Shown piece by piece: positions 7,721 through 17,291 of a stretch of 49,466 nt of DNA (positions are counted from its first letter, which is position 1; each line of letters begins with the position of its first letter). The notes beneath the pieces are model-generated. The model saw only the letters and a program-made list of their open reading frames with translations, was not told the DNA's origin and did not search any database. A program made the translations under genes and the position numbers. This DNA comes from an uncultured Clostridia bacterium (lineage in GTDB: Bacteria; Bacillota; Clostridia; TANB77; CAG-508): the NCBI GenBank assembly GCA_944393485.1, contig CALYAJ010000005.1, positions 1 through 49,466 on the forward strand. Direction: 5' to 3'.

Positions 7721-7730
7721 CTTTCATATA

Positions 7731-8261
7731 TTATAATAATTGTAAAATTGCAACTTCTGCTGCATCACCTTTACGAGGTCCTGCTTTTATTATTCTTGTA
7801 TATCCTCCAACATTACCAGCTGATGAATATTTTTCAGCTAATTCACCAAATAATTTTGCTGGGATATCTATATTTCTTCCTTCTTCATCTTTTACTTTAC
7901 AAATGTTATTCATTATCATTCTTCTAGCATTTAATCTTGAAGGCATATCTTTTTGTCTTTTTTCTGTTACTTCTTCTTTAACAACTTTTAAATATTCTTT
8001 TCCGTTTTTGCTTTTTACTAATTCTGTAACTTTATTTCCATTAGCATCTCTTTTAGCTCTGATAATTTTCTTGTCTACTAATTCAAAATTATCTTTTTCT
8101 TTAATAGCTAATGCTATTAATTTATTTGCTATTGCTTGAGTTTCTTTAGCTCTTGCAAGAGTAGTTGTTATTTTACCATTTACTAATAAATCAGTTACTT
8201 GTGTTCTTAGTATAGCTTTTCTTTGTGCAGTTGTTCTTCCAAGTTTTCTATTTCTTGCCAC
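7731..8261 (-). CDS. rplQ: 50S ribosomal protein L17, long form
   Basis: L17 sits near the peptide tunnel exit of the 50S subunit. The product starts ARNRKLGRTTAQRKA and ends with GGYTRIIKAGPRKGDAA, both typical. It has 176 residues, about 50 more than Bacillus or E. coli L17. The extra part is a charged insertion at about residues 55-105, between LIALAIKEK and PSRLNARR. I recall similar long L17s from clostridia, so this is probably a lineage trait. The GTG at 8261 is taken as the start because AAGGTG is well spaced and it gives the usual L17 N-terminus; another GTG lies at 8270. It is the last gene of the supercluster. Confidence 0.96.
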   Translation of the reverse strand: MARNRKLGRTTAQRKAILRTQVTDLLVNGKITTTLARAKETQAIANKLIALAIKEKDNFELVDKKIIRAKRDANGNKVTELVKSKNGKEYLKVVKEEVTEKRQKDMPSRLNARRMIMNNICKVKDEEGRNIDIPAKLFGELAEKYSSAGNVGGYTRIIKAGPRKGDAAEVAILQLL

Positions 8262-8286
8262 TTTATTCACACCTTTCTAATTTATT

Positions 8287-9231
8287 TTAGTCATCTTCTG
8301 GAGCAAAATCTAATCCTAATGAATGTAATTTATTTGTTACCTCATCAAGTGATTTCTTTCCTAGATTTCTTACTTTCATCATTTCTGACTGAGTTTTATT
8401 TACTAAATCTTCTACTGTTACAATACCAGCTCTTTTTAAACAGTTGAATGAACGTACAGAAAGTTCTAAGTCTTCTATTGTCATTTCTAAAACTTTTTCT
8501 TTCTTAGATTCTTCTTTTTCTACCATTATTTGAGTATTCTTTGTAGCTTCTGATAAGTCTATAAATAATTCTAAATGTCCTGTCATAACTTTAGCAGCTA
8601 AGCTTAAAGCTTCATATGGTTTTAAGCTTCCATCAGTCCATACTTCAATTACTAATTTATCATAATCTACCATTTGTCCAACTCTGGTATTTTCTACTGT
8701 ATAGTTTACCTTTTTAACAGGTGTATATATTGAATCTATTGGAAGTACTGATATATCTTGTCCTTCTTTTTTATTTTGTTCTGCTGTGTTATATCCTCTT
8801 CCTTTATTAACTGTCATTTCTATAACTAAATGTCCACCTTCTGATACTGTTGCAATATGTAAATCTTTATTTAATACTTCAACAACACCATCTGTTATTA
8901 TATCTCCAGCTGTAACTTCTCCTTCTTTTGCATCAATTCTAATAACTCTCTCTTCATTTCCATCCATTTTTAGACGAACATCTTTTAAGTTAACAATAAG
9001 TTCTGGCACGTCTTCCACTACATTTGGAATTGTAGAGAATTCATGTAAAACACCTTCTATTTTAATACTTGTAATTGCTGTTCCTGGTAAAGAAGAAAGT
9101 AATATTCTTCTTAAAGAATTTCCAATTGTTACACCATATCCACGTTCTAATGGTTCACAAACAAATTTAGAATAATTTCTTTTTTCATCAACTTCCAAGC
9201 ATTCTATGTCTGGCTTTTCAAATTCAATCAT
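8287..9231 (-). CDS. rpoA: DNA-directed RNA polymerase subunit alpha
   Basis: The alpha subunit forms a dimer that starts RNA polymerase assembly and contacts activators and UP elements. The 314 residues hold both domains: the N-terminal dimerisation domain ([20 protein letters not shown]) and, after a charged linker, the C-terminal domain with helix-hairpin-helix segments ([22 protein letters not shown]). GGAGG lies 7 bases before the ATG. It sits between rpsD and rplQ, the usual alpha-operon order. Confidence 0.98.
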   Translation of the reverse strand: MIEFEKPDIECLEVDEKRNYSKFVCEPLERGYGVTIGNSLRRILLSSLPGTAITSIKIEGVLHEFSTIPNVVEDVPELIVNLKDVRLKMDGNEERVIRIDAKEGEVTAGDIITDGVVEVLNKDLHIATVSEGGHLVIEMTVNKGRGYNTAEQNKKEGQDISVLPIDSIYTPVKKVNYTVENTRVGQMVDYDKLVIEVWTDGSLKPYEALSLAAKVMTGHLELFIDLSEATKNTQIMVEKEESKKEKVLEMTIEDLELSVRSFNCLKRAGIVTVEDLVNKTQSEMMKVRNLGKKSLDEVTNKLHSLGLDFAPEDD

Positions 9232-9302
9232 ATTTACCTCCTAATAGAGTTGCATTGATATAGCAACCTTAAAAATATTTACCATCTTGCTATGGTATAC
9301 TA

Positions 9303-9929
9303 TTATTTTGAGTAAAGTTCTACTATTAAATGCTCTTCTACTGGTAAATCTATGTCAGCTCTTGATGCTAATCTTACTACTTTACCTGTTAATTTGTCTA
9401 AATCTCTTTCTAGCCAATCTGGAGTAGGTCTGCTTGCATTTTCTTCTACATTAGCTTTTATTGTAGCATTATCTTTTTTAATTTCTCTTACAGAAATTAC
9501 ATCTCCTGGTTTAACTAAATATGATGGTATATCACATTTTTTACCATTTACATCAAATTGTGAATGATTTACAAATTGTCTAGCTTGTGCTCTTGAAGAA
9601 GCAAATCCTAGTCTATAAACAACATTATCTAATCTACTTTCTAATATTGTTAATAATTCTTCACCTGTAATTCCCTTCTTATTAGAAGCCATTTCAAAAT
9701 ATTTTCTGAATTGTTTTTCTCCAACTCCATAATACATTTTTGTTTTTTGTTTTTCTCTTAATTGTGTACCATATTCAGAAAGTTTATTTCTTTTTTGACC
9801 ATGTTCTCCTGGTCCATAATTTCTTCTAGCAATACTACATTTTTCTGAATAACATCTGCTACCTTTTAAGAATAATTTTTGACCTTCTCTACGGCATATA
9901 CGGCATTGTTCATCTTTATATCTTGCCAT
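9303..9929 (-). CDS. rpsD: 30S ribosomal protein S4
   Basis: S4 binds 16S rRNA early in 30S assembly. The 208-residue protein carries the S4 RNA-binding domain ([20 protein letters not shown]). Its N-terminal zinc-type motif has Cys9, Cys12, Cys26 and Cys31, so this is the cysteine form. In many bacteria S4 represses its own operon; the 70-base spacer to rpoA has two small hairpins but no recognised S4 site. Confidence 0.98.
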   Translation of the reverse strand: MARYKDEQCRICRREGQKLFLKGSRCYSEKCSIARRNYGPGEHGQKRNKLSEYGTQLREKQKTKMYYGVGEKQFRKYFEMASNKKGITGEELLTILESRLDNVVYRLGFASSRAQARQFVNHSQFDVNGKKCDIPSYLVKPGDVISVREIKKDNATIKANVEENASRPTPDWLERDLDKLTGKVVRLASRADIDLPVEEHLIVELYSK

Positions 9930-9971
9930 TTGTCTTTTACACCTCTTCTTTCAAATTTATAATTACTTAAG

Positions 9972-10370
9972 TTATACTCTTCTTCTTTTTGGTGGTCTAC
10001 AACCATTGTGTGGTATTGGTGTTACATCCTTTATACTGCTTATTTCTAATCCTGTTGTTTGAAGTGATCTGATTGCAGCTTCTCTACCTGAACCTGGTCC
10101 TTTAACAAATACATCAACTGTTTTTAAACCATGTTCCATAGCTTTTTTTGCTGCTGTTTCAGCAACTTCTCCTGCAGCATATGGTGTGCTTTTTCTAGAA
10201 CCTTTAAATCCTAATCCTCCAGCACTTGCCCAAGATATAACGTTACCTTTAACGTCTGTAATTGTAACTATTGTATTATTAAAACTAGAATGTATATGAG
10301 CAGAACCTTTTTCAATGTTTTTTCTATCTCTTCTTCTAGTTACTGTCTTTTTTGTTACATTTTTAGCCAT
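9972..10370 (-). CDS. rpsK: 30S ribosomal protein S11
   Basis: This 132-residue protein contains the conserved S11 sequence: [34 protein letters not shown] and the C-terminal [13 protein letters not shown]11 forms part of the 30S platform near the mRNA exit and Shine-Dalgarno helix. GGGAGG precedes the ATG. It stands between rpsM and rpsD, as usual. Confidence 0.98.
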   Translation of the reverse strand: MAKNVTKKTVTRRRDRKNIEKGSAHIHSSFNNTIVTITDVKGNVISWASAGGLGFKGSRKSTPYAAGEVAETAAKKAMEHGLKTVDVFVKGPGSGREAAIRSLQTTGLEISSIKDVTPIPHNGCRPPKRRRV

Positions 10371-10412
10371 CTTCTAGCTTACCTCCCTTTTAATACTCTT
10401 TGCCTAAAAATA

Positions 10413-10781
10413 TTATTTCTTTTTACTTACTAATTTTCTAGGTCCTTTTCTTGTACGAGCATTTGTTTTTGTTCTTTGTCCTCTTACAGGAAGTCCTCTT
10501 CTGTGTCTTAGTCCTCTGTAGCATCCTATTTCTGTAAGTCTTTTGATATTTAAAGCAACTTCTCTTCTTAAATCTCCTTCTAATAATAGGTGATTGTTAT
10601 CTATTGCTTTTCTGATTGCTTGTACTTGATCTTCTGTTAGATCTTTTACTCTAGTATCTGGATTTACCTCTGCTTCTTTTAATAATTTTTGTGATGTTGA
10701 AAGACCAATACCATAAATATATGTTAATCCAACTTCTACTCTTTTTTCTCTAGGTAAATCAATTCCTGATATACGAGCCAT
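10413..10781 (-). CDS. rpsM: 30S ribosomal protein S13
   Basis: S13 sits in the head of the 30S subunit and bridges to the 50S subunit. The 122-residue product starts [20 protein letters not shown] and ends in the basic tail [14 protein letters not shown], both typical. The frame is open 18 codons further upstream, but GGAGGTGCAATT directly before the ATG at 10781 decides the start. A 186-base spacer separates it from rpmJ; apart from A/T-rich sequence I see nothing definite there. Confidence 0.98.
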   Translation of the reverse strand: MARISGIDLPREKRVEVGLTYIYGIGLSTSQKLLKEAEVNPDTRVKDLTEDQVQAIRKAIDNNHLLLEGDLRREVALNIKRLTEIGCYRGLRHRRGLPVRGQRTKTNARTRKGPRKLVSKKK

Positions 10782-10967
10782 AATTGCACCTCCAAATTTT
10801 TTGTTTTGTTTTTTAAAGTATATATATGAACACAAATTTGATAAAGAGTTGTTTCTCTTTCAGCCGCTACCATTTTTGTGCTTATACCAATTTTTTTACC
10901 AATTATAGCCTACCTTATGTAGTAACTTAATTGATAATTAATTAAAAAGTATGTAAATACTATTTAA

Positions 10968-11081
10968 TTATCCTTGTCTTTGTTTGTGTTTAGGATTTTC
11001 ACAAATAACTCTAACTACACCTTTTCTTTTGATAACCTTGCACTTTGGGCATATTGGTTTTACTGATGCTCTAACTTTCAT
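10968..11081 (-). CDS. rpmJ: 50S ribosomal protein L36
   Basis: This tiny gene encodes 37 residues starting [16 protein letters not shown]36 is a late-assembling 50S protein. The zinc ligands Cys11, Cys14, Cys27 and His32 are all present, so this is the zinc-binding form. GGAGG is well placed before the ATG. It lies between infA and rpsM, the standard position. Confidence 0.97.
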   Translation of the reverse strand: MKVRASVKPICPKCKVIKRKGVVRVICENPKHKQRQG

Positions 11082-11131
11082 TTAATACACCTCCTATTTT
11101 TATTACTCATATATAACTTATTTGAGCAATT

Positions 11132-11182
11132 ATGAAGTGTGAAATCAGACGTGTTAAATGCACATCTCATTTCACACCTCAT
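11132..11182 (-). other. Long hairpin in the infA-rpmJ spacer
   Basis: Two 22-base arms (11132-11153 and 11161-11182) pair with three plus-strand mismatches. In the minus-strand RNA two of these become G-U pairs, leaving 21 of 22 positions paired around a 7-base loop. No T-run follows, so it does not look like a terminator. It may be a stabiliser, processing site or autoregulatory site. Confidence 0.75.
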
Positions 11183-11201
11183 ATGCCAAAATTAGATAGT
11201 C

Positions 11202-11420
11202 TTATTTAGCTCTCCATGTTATTCTTCCTCTATTTAAGTCATATGGTGATAATTCTACCTTTACTCTATCACCAGGTAGTATTTTAATATAATTCATTCT
11301 TAATTTTCCAGAAATATGAGCAAGTATTTGATGTCCATTTTCTAATTCAACTTTAAAATTTGTATTAGGTAATGTTTCTACAACTACTCCCTCAACCTCT
11401 ATAACATCTTCTTTAGCCAA
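11202..11420 (-). CDS. infA: Translation initiation factor IF-1
   Basis: IF-1 binds the 30S A site during initiation, with IF-2 and IF-3. The 72 residues form one S1-like OB fold ([18 protein letters not shown] at the start, [18 protein letters not shown] near the end). Translation starts at a TTG codon (11420), seven bases after AGGAGG; no alternative ATG gives a normal IF-1 N-terminus. Confidence 0.97.
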   Translation of the reverse strand: MAKEDVIEVEGVVVETLPNTNFKVELENGHQILAHISGKLRMNYIKILPGDRVKVELSPYDLNRGRITWRAK

Positions 11421-11489
11421 ATTTATTCCTCCTTGAATAATTATTATTTATATTTTGACTACAAATAGCTAATATAGTATACACCAAAA

Positions 11490-12260
11490 TTACGCTATAG
11501 TCAAGATTTTTGGTTCTTTTTCTGTAATTAAAATTGTATTTTCATAATGTGCAGCTCTTGTTCCATCTGCAGTTATTATTCCCCAACCATCATCTAGTTC
11601 TAAAATGTTAGGTCCTCCTGCAATTACCATTGGCTCTATTGCTAGAGTCATGCCAGGTTCAAGTCTAGGTCCACGTCCTGCTTTTCCATAATTTGGTATT
11701 CCTGGATCTTCATGCATTTCTCTTCCAATTCCATGTCCTTGGAATTCTCTTACTACTGAAAAACCATTTTTTTCAACAAATTCACCAATAGCATGTGACA
11801 CATCACCTAATCTATTACCTTTTTTAGCAAATTTTATACCCTCAAAAAATGCTTGTTTAGTTACATCTATTAATCTTTTACTTTCCTTATCTATTTTTCC
11901 TACAGCATATGTTCTGCAACAATCTCCATTAAAACCATCTTTATAAGCAACTAAATCTACACTTACAATATCTCCTTCTTTTAAGATTTCTCTTTTAGAA
12001 GGAATACCATGTATTACTACATCATTTACAGAACTACAAATACTTGCAGGGAAATCAGGAACTCCCTTTATTCCACTTGGATAACCTTTTTCTGCAGGAA
12101 TCGCTCCATTTTTTCTCATAGTTTCTTCTGCAATTCTATCTAGTTCATATGTTGATATTCCAGGTCTAATAGCTGCTTCTATTGCTTTTTGTGCAAGAAA
12201 TGCAACTTTACAAGCTTCTTCCATTTTTTTTATTTCTGCCTTTGATTTTATATAAATCAT
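11490..12260 (-). CDS. map: Type I methionine aminopeptidase
   Basis: This enzyme removes the initiator methionine from nascent proteins using two metal ions. The five metal ligands can be placed in the 256-residue product: Asp102, Asp113, His176, Glu209 and Glu240, with substrate-contact His84. The start at 12260 follows an AAGGAAG site and lies 13 bases after the adk stop; the longer frame would overlap adk. It is cotranscribed with adk upstream and infA downstream. Confidence 0.97.
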   Translation of the reverse strand: MIYIKSKAEIKKMEEACKVAFLAQKAIEAAIRPGISTYELDRIAEETMRKNGAIPAEKGYPSGIKGVPDFPASICSSVNDVVIHGIPSKREILKEGDIVSVDLVAYKDGFNGDCCRTYAVGKIDKESKRLIDVTKQAFFEGIKFAKKGNRLGDVSHAIGEFVEKNGFSVVREFQGHGIGREMHEDPGIPNYGKAGRGPRLEPGMTLAIEPMVIAGGPNILELDDGWGIITADGTRAAHYENTILITEKEPKILTIA

Positions 12261-12273
12261 TTCTATTACTTCC

Positions 12274-12939
12274 TTATCTATTTGAATTATAGTTTGCAAG
12301 CCATTCTTTTGTCATTTCTTCTGTTATATCTATATTTGCATGTAATTCTACTCTATATATAAGTTTCTTTTCTTCGTAGTATTTTATTAAATCTTTAGAT
12401 TGTTCATGATATACGTTTAATCTATTTGTGATTGTTTCTTCATTATCATCTTTTCTTTGAATTAATTTGCTTCCACATATATCACAAATACCTTCTTGCT
12501 TTGGTTTTTTAAACTCTAAATTGTATATTTCACCACAATCTTTGTTAGAACAAATTCTTCTTTTTACAGTTCTATATATAATATCTTCATCAGGCATATC
12601 TAAATATAATGCTACATCTACTTTTTGTCCCATTTCTTCTAGCATTTTTTCTAATGCTTCTGCTTGATTTCTGTTTCTTGGAAATCCATCAAATACTACA
12701 CCATTTGCATTTTTGTATTGATTGATTTTCCCTTTTAACATATTTATAGTTATTTCGTCTGGAACTAACATTCCTTTATTCATATATTCTTGAGCTTTTT
12801 TTCCTAATTCTGTCTCGTTTTTTATTTCTTCTCTAAACATATCTCCTGTTGCAATATGAGCTATATTTTGTGTTTTTTCTAATAAATTTGATACTGTTCC
12901 TTTTCCACTTCCAGGACCACCAAGTAAAACAATATTCAT
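12274..12939 (-). CDS. adk: Adenylate kinase, zinc-containing long form
   Basis: Adenylate kinase interconverts ATP + AMP and 2 ADP. The 221-residue product has the P-loop GGPGSGKGT (7-15), the AMP-binding TGDMFR and DGFPRN motifs, and a LID domain with Cys130, Cys135, Cys152 and Cys155, a structural zinc site common in Gram-positive enzymes. The ATG at 12939 is preferred over one five codons upstream because GGAG lies eight bases away. A 361-base spacer rich in hairpins separates it from secY. Confidence 0.97.
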   Translation of the reverse strand: MNIVLLGGPGSGKGTVSNLLEKTQNIAHIATGDMFREEIKNETELGKKAQEYMNKGMLVPDEITINMLKGKINQYKNANGVVFDGFPRNRNQAEALEKMLEEMGQKVDVALYLDMPDEDIIYRTVKRRICSNKDCGEIYNLEFKKPKQEGICDICGSKLIQRKDDNEETITNRLNVYHEQSKDLIKYYEEKKLIYRVELHANIDITEEMTKEWLANYNSNR

Positions 12940-13048
12940 TTTCTTCACTCCCATCTTTTTTTCTTAAGCAAATATTACTTTTTAAATATATATATTCAAA
13001 AATATATACTTAAAAAATAATACTTGTATATATACTATAAGAACAAAA

Positions 13049-13281
13049 GTGGCATGATAAAAATATCAGTTCATTTTAGATTAGTTATATGCCACGTCTT
13101 TCCTATGTATAACTTATCTGTAGCTTGCTTCGCTTCACACAGCTAAGAAATATTCGTGCGCCAAATTTACTTTAGTAAATTTGTGTGCACTTTTATTTGC
13201 AATTATTATATATAAAAGAATTTAAAAAATTCTTTTATATATAATAATTGCATGGGTACGACAGGCATCACAGTCGCACCC
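13049..13281 (-). other. Hairpin-rich secY-adk spacer
   Basis: The 361-base gap between adk and secY holds at least five inverted repeats. They are a GTGGCAT/ATGCCAC pair (13049-13055 with 13089-13095), copy R1 of the covarying repeat (13113-13147), a GTGC...GCAC hairpin (13156-13190), a perfect 26-bp hairpin with a 3-base loop (13198-13252) and a 9-bp hairpin (13254-13281) whose plus-strand A-C mismatch becomes G-U in the transcript. No open reading frame is seen, and promoter boxes for adk are only weakly suggested in the A/T-rich part at 12960-13040. Confidence 0.75.
13113..13147 (-). repeat. Covarying hairpin repeat, copy R1
   Basis: The stem pairs CTTA-T-CTGT (13113-13121) with ACAG-C-TAAG (13139-13147), with one internal mismatch. 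The 20-base apical region differs from copy R3 (24282-24322) at only two positions, while three stem pairs differ in a compensatory way. Confidence 0.7.
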
Positions 13282-13300
13282 TGATACAATAAACTTTTAT

Positions 13301-14629
13301 TTATTCTAAGAATCCCTTGTAATGTTTCATTACTAATTGTGATTCTAATTGTTGAACTGTTTCTAATGCAACACCTACTACGATAAGTATAGATGTTCCT
13401 CCAAATGCTACGTTTAATCCTTCTGGTAAGAATCTCATAAACATTGGAAGTATTGCTATAAGTGCTAAGAACAATCCACCAAATAAAGTTAATTTTGTTA
13501 AAACTGATGATAAATATTCAGTTGTTGGTTTTCCAGCTCTTATTCCTGGAATAAATCCACCATTTTTCTTGATATTAGCTGATACTTCTGCTGGATTGAA
13601 TGTTGCATATATATAGAAGAATGTAAATCCTACTATTAATAACAAATAAATAACTGCATTTGCTATTGTATAACCAATTGCTACATCTGAACTTGATGTT
13701 GCAACTGATAAGTTATATATAACATTCCAAAATCCAGTTTGAGATGCTATATCAGGAATAAATATTTGTATAAGCATTGCTGGGAAAGTCATAAATGATG
13801 ATGCAAAGATAATTGGCATAACTCCTGCCATAGCTATCTTTAATGGAATATATGTATTTTGAGCTCCCATCATTTTTCTTCCTACAACTCTTTTAGCATA
13901 TTGAACAGGTATTCTTCTTTCAGCTTGTTGTATAAATACAACCGCTGTAACTAATATTAAAGCTCCTATTACAACTGCTAATCCTATTAATAATCCTGTT
14001 GTGCTAAATCCTGATTCAGTCATTATTAATCCCCAAATAGAATTTATTGCACTTGGCAATCTAGAAACTATACCTATAAAGATAATCATAGATACACCAT
14101 TTCCAATTCCCTTATCTGTAATTTGTTCTCCAAGCCACATAAGTAATGCAGTACCTGCCATAAGTCCTGTTACTACTAATACTGCTGATAGTGCTCCTGA
14201 ATCTACGAAAATTCCTTGGCTTTGATATGAAAAATATAAACCAATTCCTTCTATTAGAGCTAATATTATTGAAAGTATCTTTGTATATTTGTTTATTTTT
14301 TGTCTTCCAACTTCTCCACCCTCTTGAGTTAATCTCTTTAAAGGTGCATATATAATTGACAATAATTGAATAACAATTGATGCAGTAATATATGGTGTTA
14401 CTGACATAGCAAATATTGAAAAGTTAGAAAAAGCTCCACCGGAAATTATATCAATCAATCCTGCTATTCCACTCGAATTTGATTCTCTAACACTTTCTAA
14501 TTGCAACATATCTACACCAGGTACAGTAATAAAACATCCTATTCTAAATACTATAATTAATACTAATGTATATAATAATCTCTTTCTTACTTCAGGTGTC
14601 TTTAATGCATTCTTTATAGTTTTAAACAA
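13301..14629 (-). CDS. secY: Protein translocase subunit SecY
   Basis: SecY is the channel of the Sec translocon; its partner SecE is encoded at 48716-49063. The 442-residue protein shows about ten hydrophobic segments. It has the conserved N-terminal FRIGCFITVPGVD, the cytoplasmic loop QQAERRIPVQYAKR and the RAGKPTTEYL segment. The ATG follows the rplO stop without a gap, so translation is probably coupled. The gene is complete. Confidence 0.98.
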   Translation of the reverse strand: MFKTIKNALKTPEVRKRLLYTLVLIIVFRIGCFITVPGVDMLQLESVRESNSSGIAGLIDIISGGAFSNFSIFAMSVTPYITASIVIQLLSIIYAPLKRLTQEGGEVGRQKINKYTKILSIILALIEGIGLYFSYQSQGIFVDSGALSAVLVVTGLMAGTALLMWLGEQITDKGIGNGVSMIIFIGIVSRLPSAINSIWGLIMTESGFSTTGLLIGLAVVIGALILVTAVVFIQQAERRIPVQYAKRVVGRKMMGAQNTYIPLKIAMAGVMPIIFASSFMTFPAMLIQIFIPDIASQTGFWNVIYNLSVATSSSDVAIGYTIANAVIYLLLIVGFTFFYIYATFNPAEVSANIKKNGGFIPGIRAGKPTTEYLSSVLTKLTLFGGLFLALIAILPMFMRFLPEGLNVAFGGTSILIVVGVALETVQQLESQLVMKHYKGFLE

Positions 14630-15064
14630 CTAAATCACCTCAATCTTTCCTCCTGCTGCTTCTATTTTTTGAGCAGCTGCTTTTGTAAATCTTTTAGCTT
14701 TAACAGTTAATTTTTTCTCTAAATTTCCTGTAGCTATTACTACTATTCCATCATTTATTTTTCCTATTATTCCTTCTGCTAATAAGCTTTCTGCTGTAAC
14801 TTCTGTAGCTTCACTCTTATTTAACATTGTTAAAGTTACTTCTGTGTATTTTTTAGCATGAATATTAGTAAATCCTCTTTTTGGAAGTCTTCTATATAAA
14901 GGTGTTTGTCCTCCTTCAAAACCTCTTCTAACACCTCCACCAGATCTTGCTTTTTGTCCTTTATGTCCTTTTCCAGATGTTTTTCCTAATCCAGAACCAA
15001 TACCACGACCTAGTCTTTTTCTTTTAACTCTTACATCTGCTGGTCCTAATTCTCCTAATTGCAT
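14630..15064 (-). CDS. rplO: 50S ribosomal protein L15
   Basis: This 144-residue, glycine-rich basic protein has the conserved [20 protein letters not shown] stretch and the [17 protein letters not shown] motif. L15 is a late 50S assembly protein. GGAGGTGC precedes the ATG. It directly follows rpsE, without the rpmD gene usually found in this position. Confidence 0.98.
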   Translation of the reverse strand: MQLGELGPADVRVKRKRLGRGIGSGLGKTSGKGHKGQKARSGGGVRRGFEGGQTPLYRRLPKRGFTNIHAKKYTEVTLTMLNKSEATEVTAESLLAEGIIGKINDGIVVIATGNLEKKLTVKAKRFTKAAAQKIEAAGGKIEVI

Positions 15065-15101
15065 TTCTTAAATTGCACCTCCTTAATATTTGATATCACT
15101 A

Positions 15102-15593
15102 TTATAATATATCAGAAACTTTTTTTCCTCTTTTTTTAGCAATTTGTTCTGCTGTTCTCATATTTTCTAATCCATTCATAGTTGCGTACACAACGTTTCT
15201 TGGATTATTTGTACCAAGAACTTTAGTTTTAATGTCTTTATATCCAGCTAATTCAAGTACTGCTCTAGCACTTCCTCCTGCTATAACTCCAGAACCTTTT
15301 GCTGCTGGTTTTAACATTACTCTTGCACTACCAAATTTTCCAATGAATTCATGAGGAATAGTTGTTCCAACTACAGGTACTTCTTTTAGATTTTTTCTTG
15401 CATCTTCAATTGCTTTTTTTATTGCATCAGGAACTTCTGCTGCCTTTCCATTTCCTACACCTACGTGTCCGTTTTCGTCACCAACAACAACTAAAGCACT
15501 AAATCTAAAGTTTCTACCACCTTTTACAACTTTAGCAACTCTATTTATTGCAACAACTTTCTCTTTTAATTCAACTGCATTTTCTTCTTGCAT
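15102..15593 (-). CDS. rpsE: 30S ribosomal protein S5
   Basis: S5 lies at the mRNA entry channel and contributes to decoding accuracy. The 163-residue product has the double-stranded RNA-binding domain ([20 protein letters not shown]) and the second domain with KGSGVIAGG and [19 protein letters not shown] precedes the start. Only 37 bases separate its stop from rplO, so there is no room for rpmD. Confidence 0.98.
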   Translation of the reverse strand: MQEENAVELKEKVVAINRVAKVVKGGRNFRFSALVVVGDENGHVGVGNGKAAEVPDAIKKAIEDARKNLKEVPVVGTTIPHEFIGKFGSARVMLKPAAKGSGVIAGGSARAVLELAGYKDIKTKVLGTNNPRNVVYATMNGLENMRTAEQIAKKRGKKVSDIL

Positions 15594-15634
15594 CGGTTTT
15601 CTTTCCTCCTTTTCTTATTTTTCTTTTATCTATA

Positions 15635-15994
15635 TTAGAAGTTTAATCCACCGCTTCTTGCAGCTTCTGCTAATTCTTTTACAACTCCATGATAGATATA
15701 TCCGCCTCTATCAAAAACAACATCTTTAATGTTCTTTTCTAATGCTCTTTTTGCAATAAGTGCTCCAACTTCTTTTGCAGCTTCTTTATTTGCATATTTA
15801 GTTTTAACTTCTTTATCTAATGTAGAAGCTGAAACTAATGTATTTCCAGCAACATCATCAATTATTTGTACATATAAATTTGTATTACTTCTATATACAC
15901 ATAATCTTGGACGTTCTGCTGTTCCGCTTATTTTTCTACGAACACGAGCATGTCTTCTTTCTCTTTCCATTTTTCTGTCTACTTTAGAAATCAC
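15635..15994 (-). CDS. rplR: 50S ribosomal protein L18
   Basis: L18 binds 5S rRNA together with L5 and L25. The 119 residues include the [19 protein letters not shown] segment and the C-terminal [19 protein letters not shown] motif. The start codon is GTG at 15994, preceded by GGAGAG at normal spacing. Confidence 0.97.
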   Translation of the reverse strand: MISKVDRKMERERRHARVRRKISGTAERPRLCVYRSNTNLYVQIIDDVAGNTLVSASTLDKEVKTKYANKEAAKEVGALIAKRALEKNIKDVVFDRGGYIYHGVVKELAEAARSGGLNF

Positions 15995-16023
15995 TTTTCT
16001 CTCTCCTTTCTATAAATTAGAGT

Positions 16024-16563
16024 CTATTTCTTACCAGCTTTACCTTCTTTACGTCTGATAACTTCATAATCATATTTAATACCTTTACCGCCATAAACTT
16101 CTGGTGGTCTTTTTGATCTAATAACTGCTGCTGTTTGACCAACTAATTCTTTATCAATTCCTTTTACAACAATTGTATTTGCATCTGGAACATCAAATGT
16201 AATTCCAGCAGGAGCTTCAAATAGAACTGGATGTGAATATCCTAATGTTAAATTCAAGTTGTTTCCTTGTTTTTGAACTCTGTATCCAACACCATTTATT
16301 TGTAATGTTCTTGTAAATTCGTGTTTTACTCCTTCTATCATGTTTTTTATTAAAGTTCTTGTTAAACCATGTAAACCTTTGTTAAAGTTTTGGTCATCTG
16401 GTCTTGTAACTTTAACTATATTATCTTCTATTGTAACTGTTATATTTCTATGAATGTCTCTTTCTAATGTTCCTTTTGGTCCTTTTACAGTTAAGTGCTT
16501 ACCGTCTAATTTTACTTCAACACCTTCTGGTATTTCGATAGGCGCATTTCCTATTCTTGACAT
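16024..16563 (-). CDS. rplF: 50S ribosomal protein L6
   Basis: L6 stabilises the 50S region near the factor-binding site. The 179-residue protein has the N-terminal MSRIGNAPIEIPEGVEV, the middle NGVGYRVQ segment and the C-terminal signature PEVYGGKGIKY. AGGAGG precedes the ATG. The 99-base spacer upstream contains an imperfect TACAATG/CATTGTA inverted repeat of unknown meaning. Confidence 0.98.
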   Translation of the reverse strand: MSRIGNAPIEIPEGVEVKLDGKHLTVKGPKGTLERDIHRNITVTIEDNIVKVTRPDDQNFNKGLHGLTRTLIKNMIEGVKHEFTRTLQINGVGYRVQKQGNNLNLTLGYSHPVLFEAPAGITFDVPDANTIVVKGIDKELVGQTAAVIRSKRPPEVYGGKGIKYDYEVIRRKEGKAGKK

Positions 16564-16662
16564 TTCCTTTTTCCCTCCTTCTTATCGGTTAATGCGATTA
16601 CAATGCTCATCCTTTGCATTGTATACTGAATTTGTAAGGCTACACCTTAACAACTTCAGCAA

Positions 16663-17061
16663 TTACCAAATATATGCTAAAACTTCTCCTCCAAGATTTT
16701 CCTTTCTAGCTTCTTTGTCTGTTTTTATTCCTTTTGATGTAGAAATTAAAGCAATTCCTAATCCGTTTAAAACTTTTGGTAATTTCTCAGCAGAAGCGTA
16801 TACTCTTAATCCTGGTTTACTTATTCTTTTAATACCTGCAATAACTTTTGCTCCGTTTTCATCATATTTTAAAGTTATTCTTAATATTCCTTGATTTTCG
16901 TTTTCTATTTCTTCAACAGATTTAATATATCCTTCATTACATAATATATTAGCTATTGATTTTTTCATTTTTGAAGCAGGCACATCAACAGTTTTATGTT
17001 TTGCAGTGCTTGCATTTCTTATTCTTGTTAACATATCTGCTATTGGATCTGTAGTATTCAC
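16663..17061 (-). CDS. rpsH: 30S ribosomal protein S8
   Basis: S8 is a primary 16S rRNA binder and, in other bacteria, the autogenous repressor of the spc operon. The 132-residue product begins with the typical [13 protein letters not shown] and has [10 protein letters not shown] and STSKG-like motifs. Translation starts at GTG (17061), eight bases after GGAGG. Confidence 0.97.
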   Translation of the reverse strand: MNTTDPIADMLTRIRNASTAKHKTVDVPASKMKKSIANILCNEGYIKSVEEIENENQGILRITLKYDENGAKVIAGIKRISKPGLRVYASAEKLPKVLNGLGIALISTSKGIKTDKEARKENLGGEVLAYIW

Positions 17062-17086
17062 GTAAGTTTCCCTCCTTTTTTATATT

Positions 17087-17272
17087 CTACCAACTTGCTT
17101 TTTTAACACCTGGGATTTCTCCTTTATGTGCTAAATTTCTAAAGCAAACACGGCAAATTCCATATTTTCTAATATATCCATGTGGTCTTCCACATATTTT
17201 ACATCTATTATATTCTCTTGTAGCATATTTTTGTGGTCTTTGTTGTTTTACTTTTAAAGATTTTTTAGCCAT
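17087..17272 (-). CDS. rpsZ: 30S ribosomal protein S14, type Z
   Basis: This is the short zinc form of S14 (61 residues), with Cys24, Cys27, Cys40 and Cys43 as ligands and the conserved [18 protein letters not shown]. It lies between rplE and rpsH, as in Gram-positive spc operons. No zinc-free paralogue is in this window. Confidence 0.98.
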   Translation of the reverse strand: MAKKSLKVKQQRPQKYATREYNRCKICGRPHGYIRKYGICRVCFRNLAHKGEIPGVKKASW

Positions 17273-17291
17273 ATTAATCTCCTTTCTTGGA

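Noticed and set aside
7731..8261. L17 fused to another protein or frameshifted
   Set aside because: The frame is intact, both ends are normal L17 and long L17 proteins with an internal charged insertion are known to me from clostridia.
11082..11201. Terminator separating infA from rpmJ
   Set aside because: The stem is strong but no T-run follows on the transcribed strand, and the downstream ribosomal genes need read-through.
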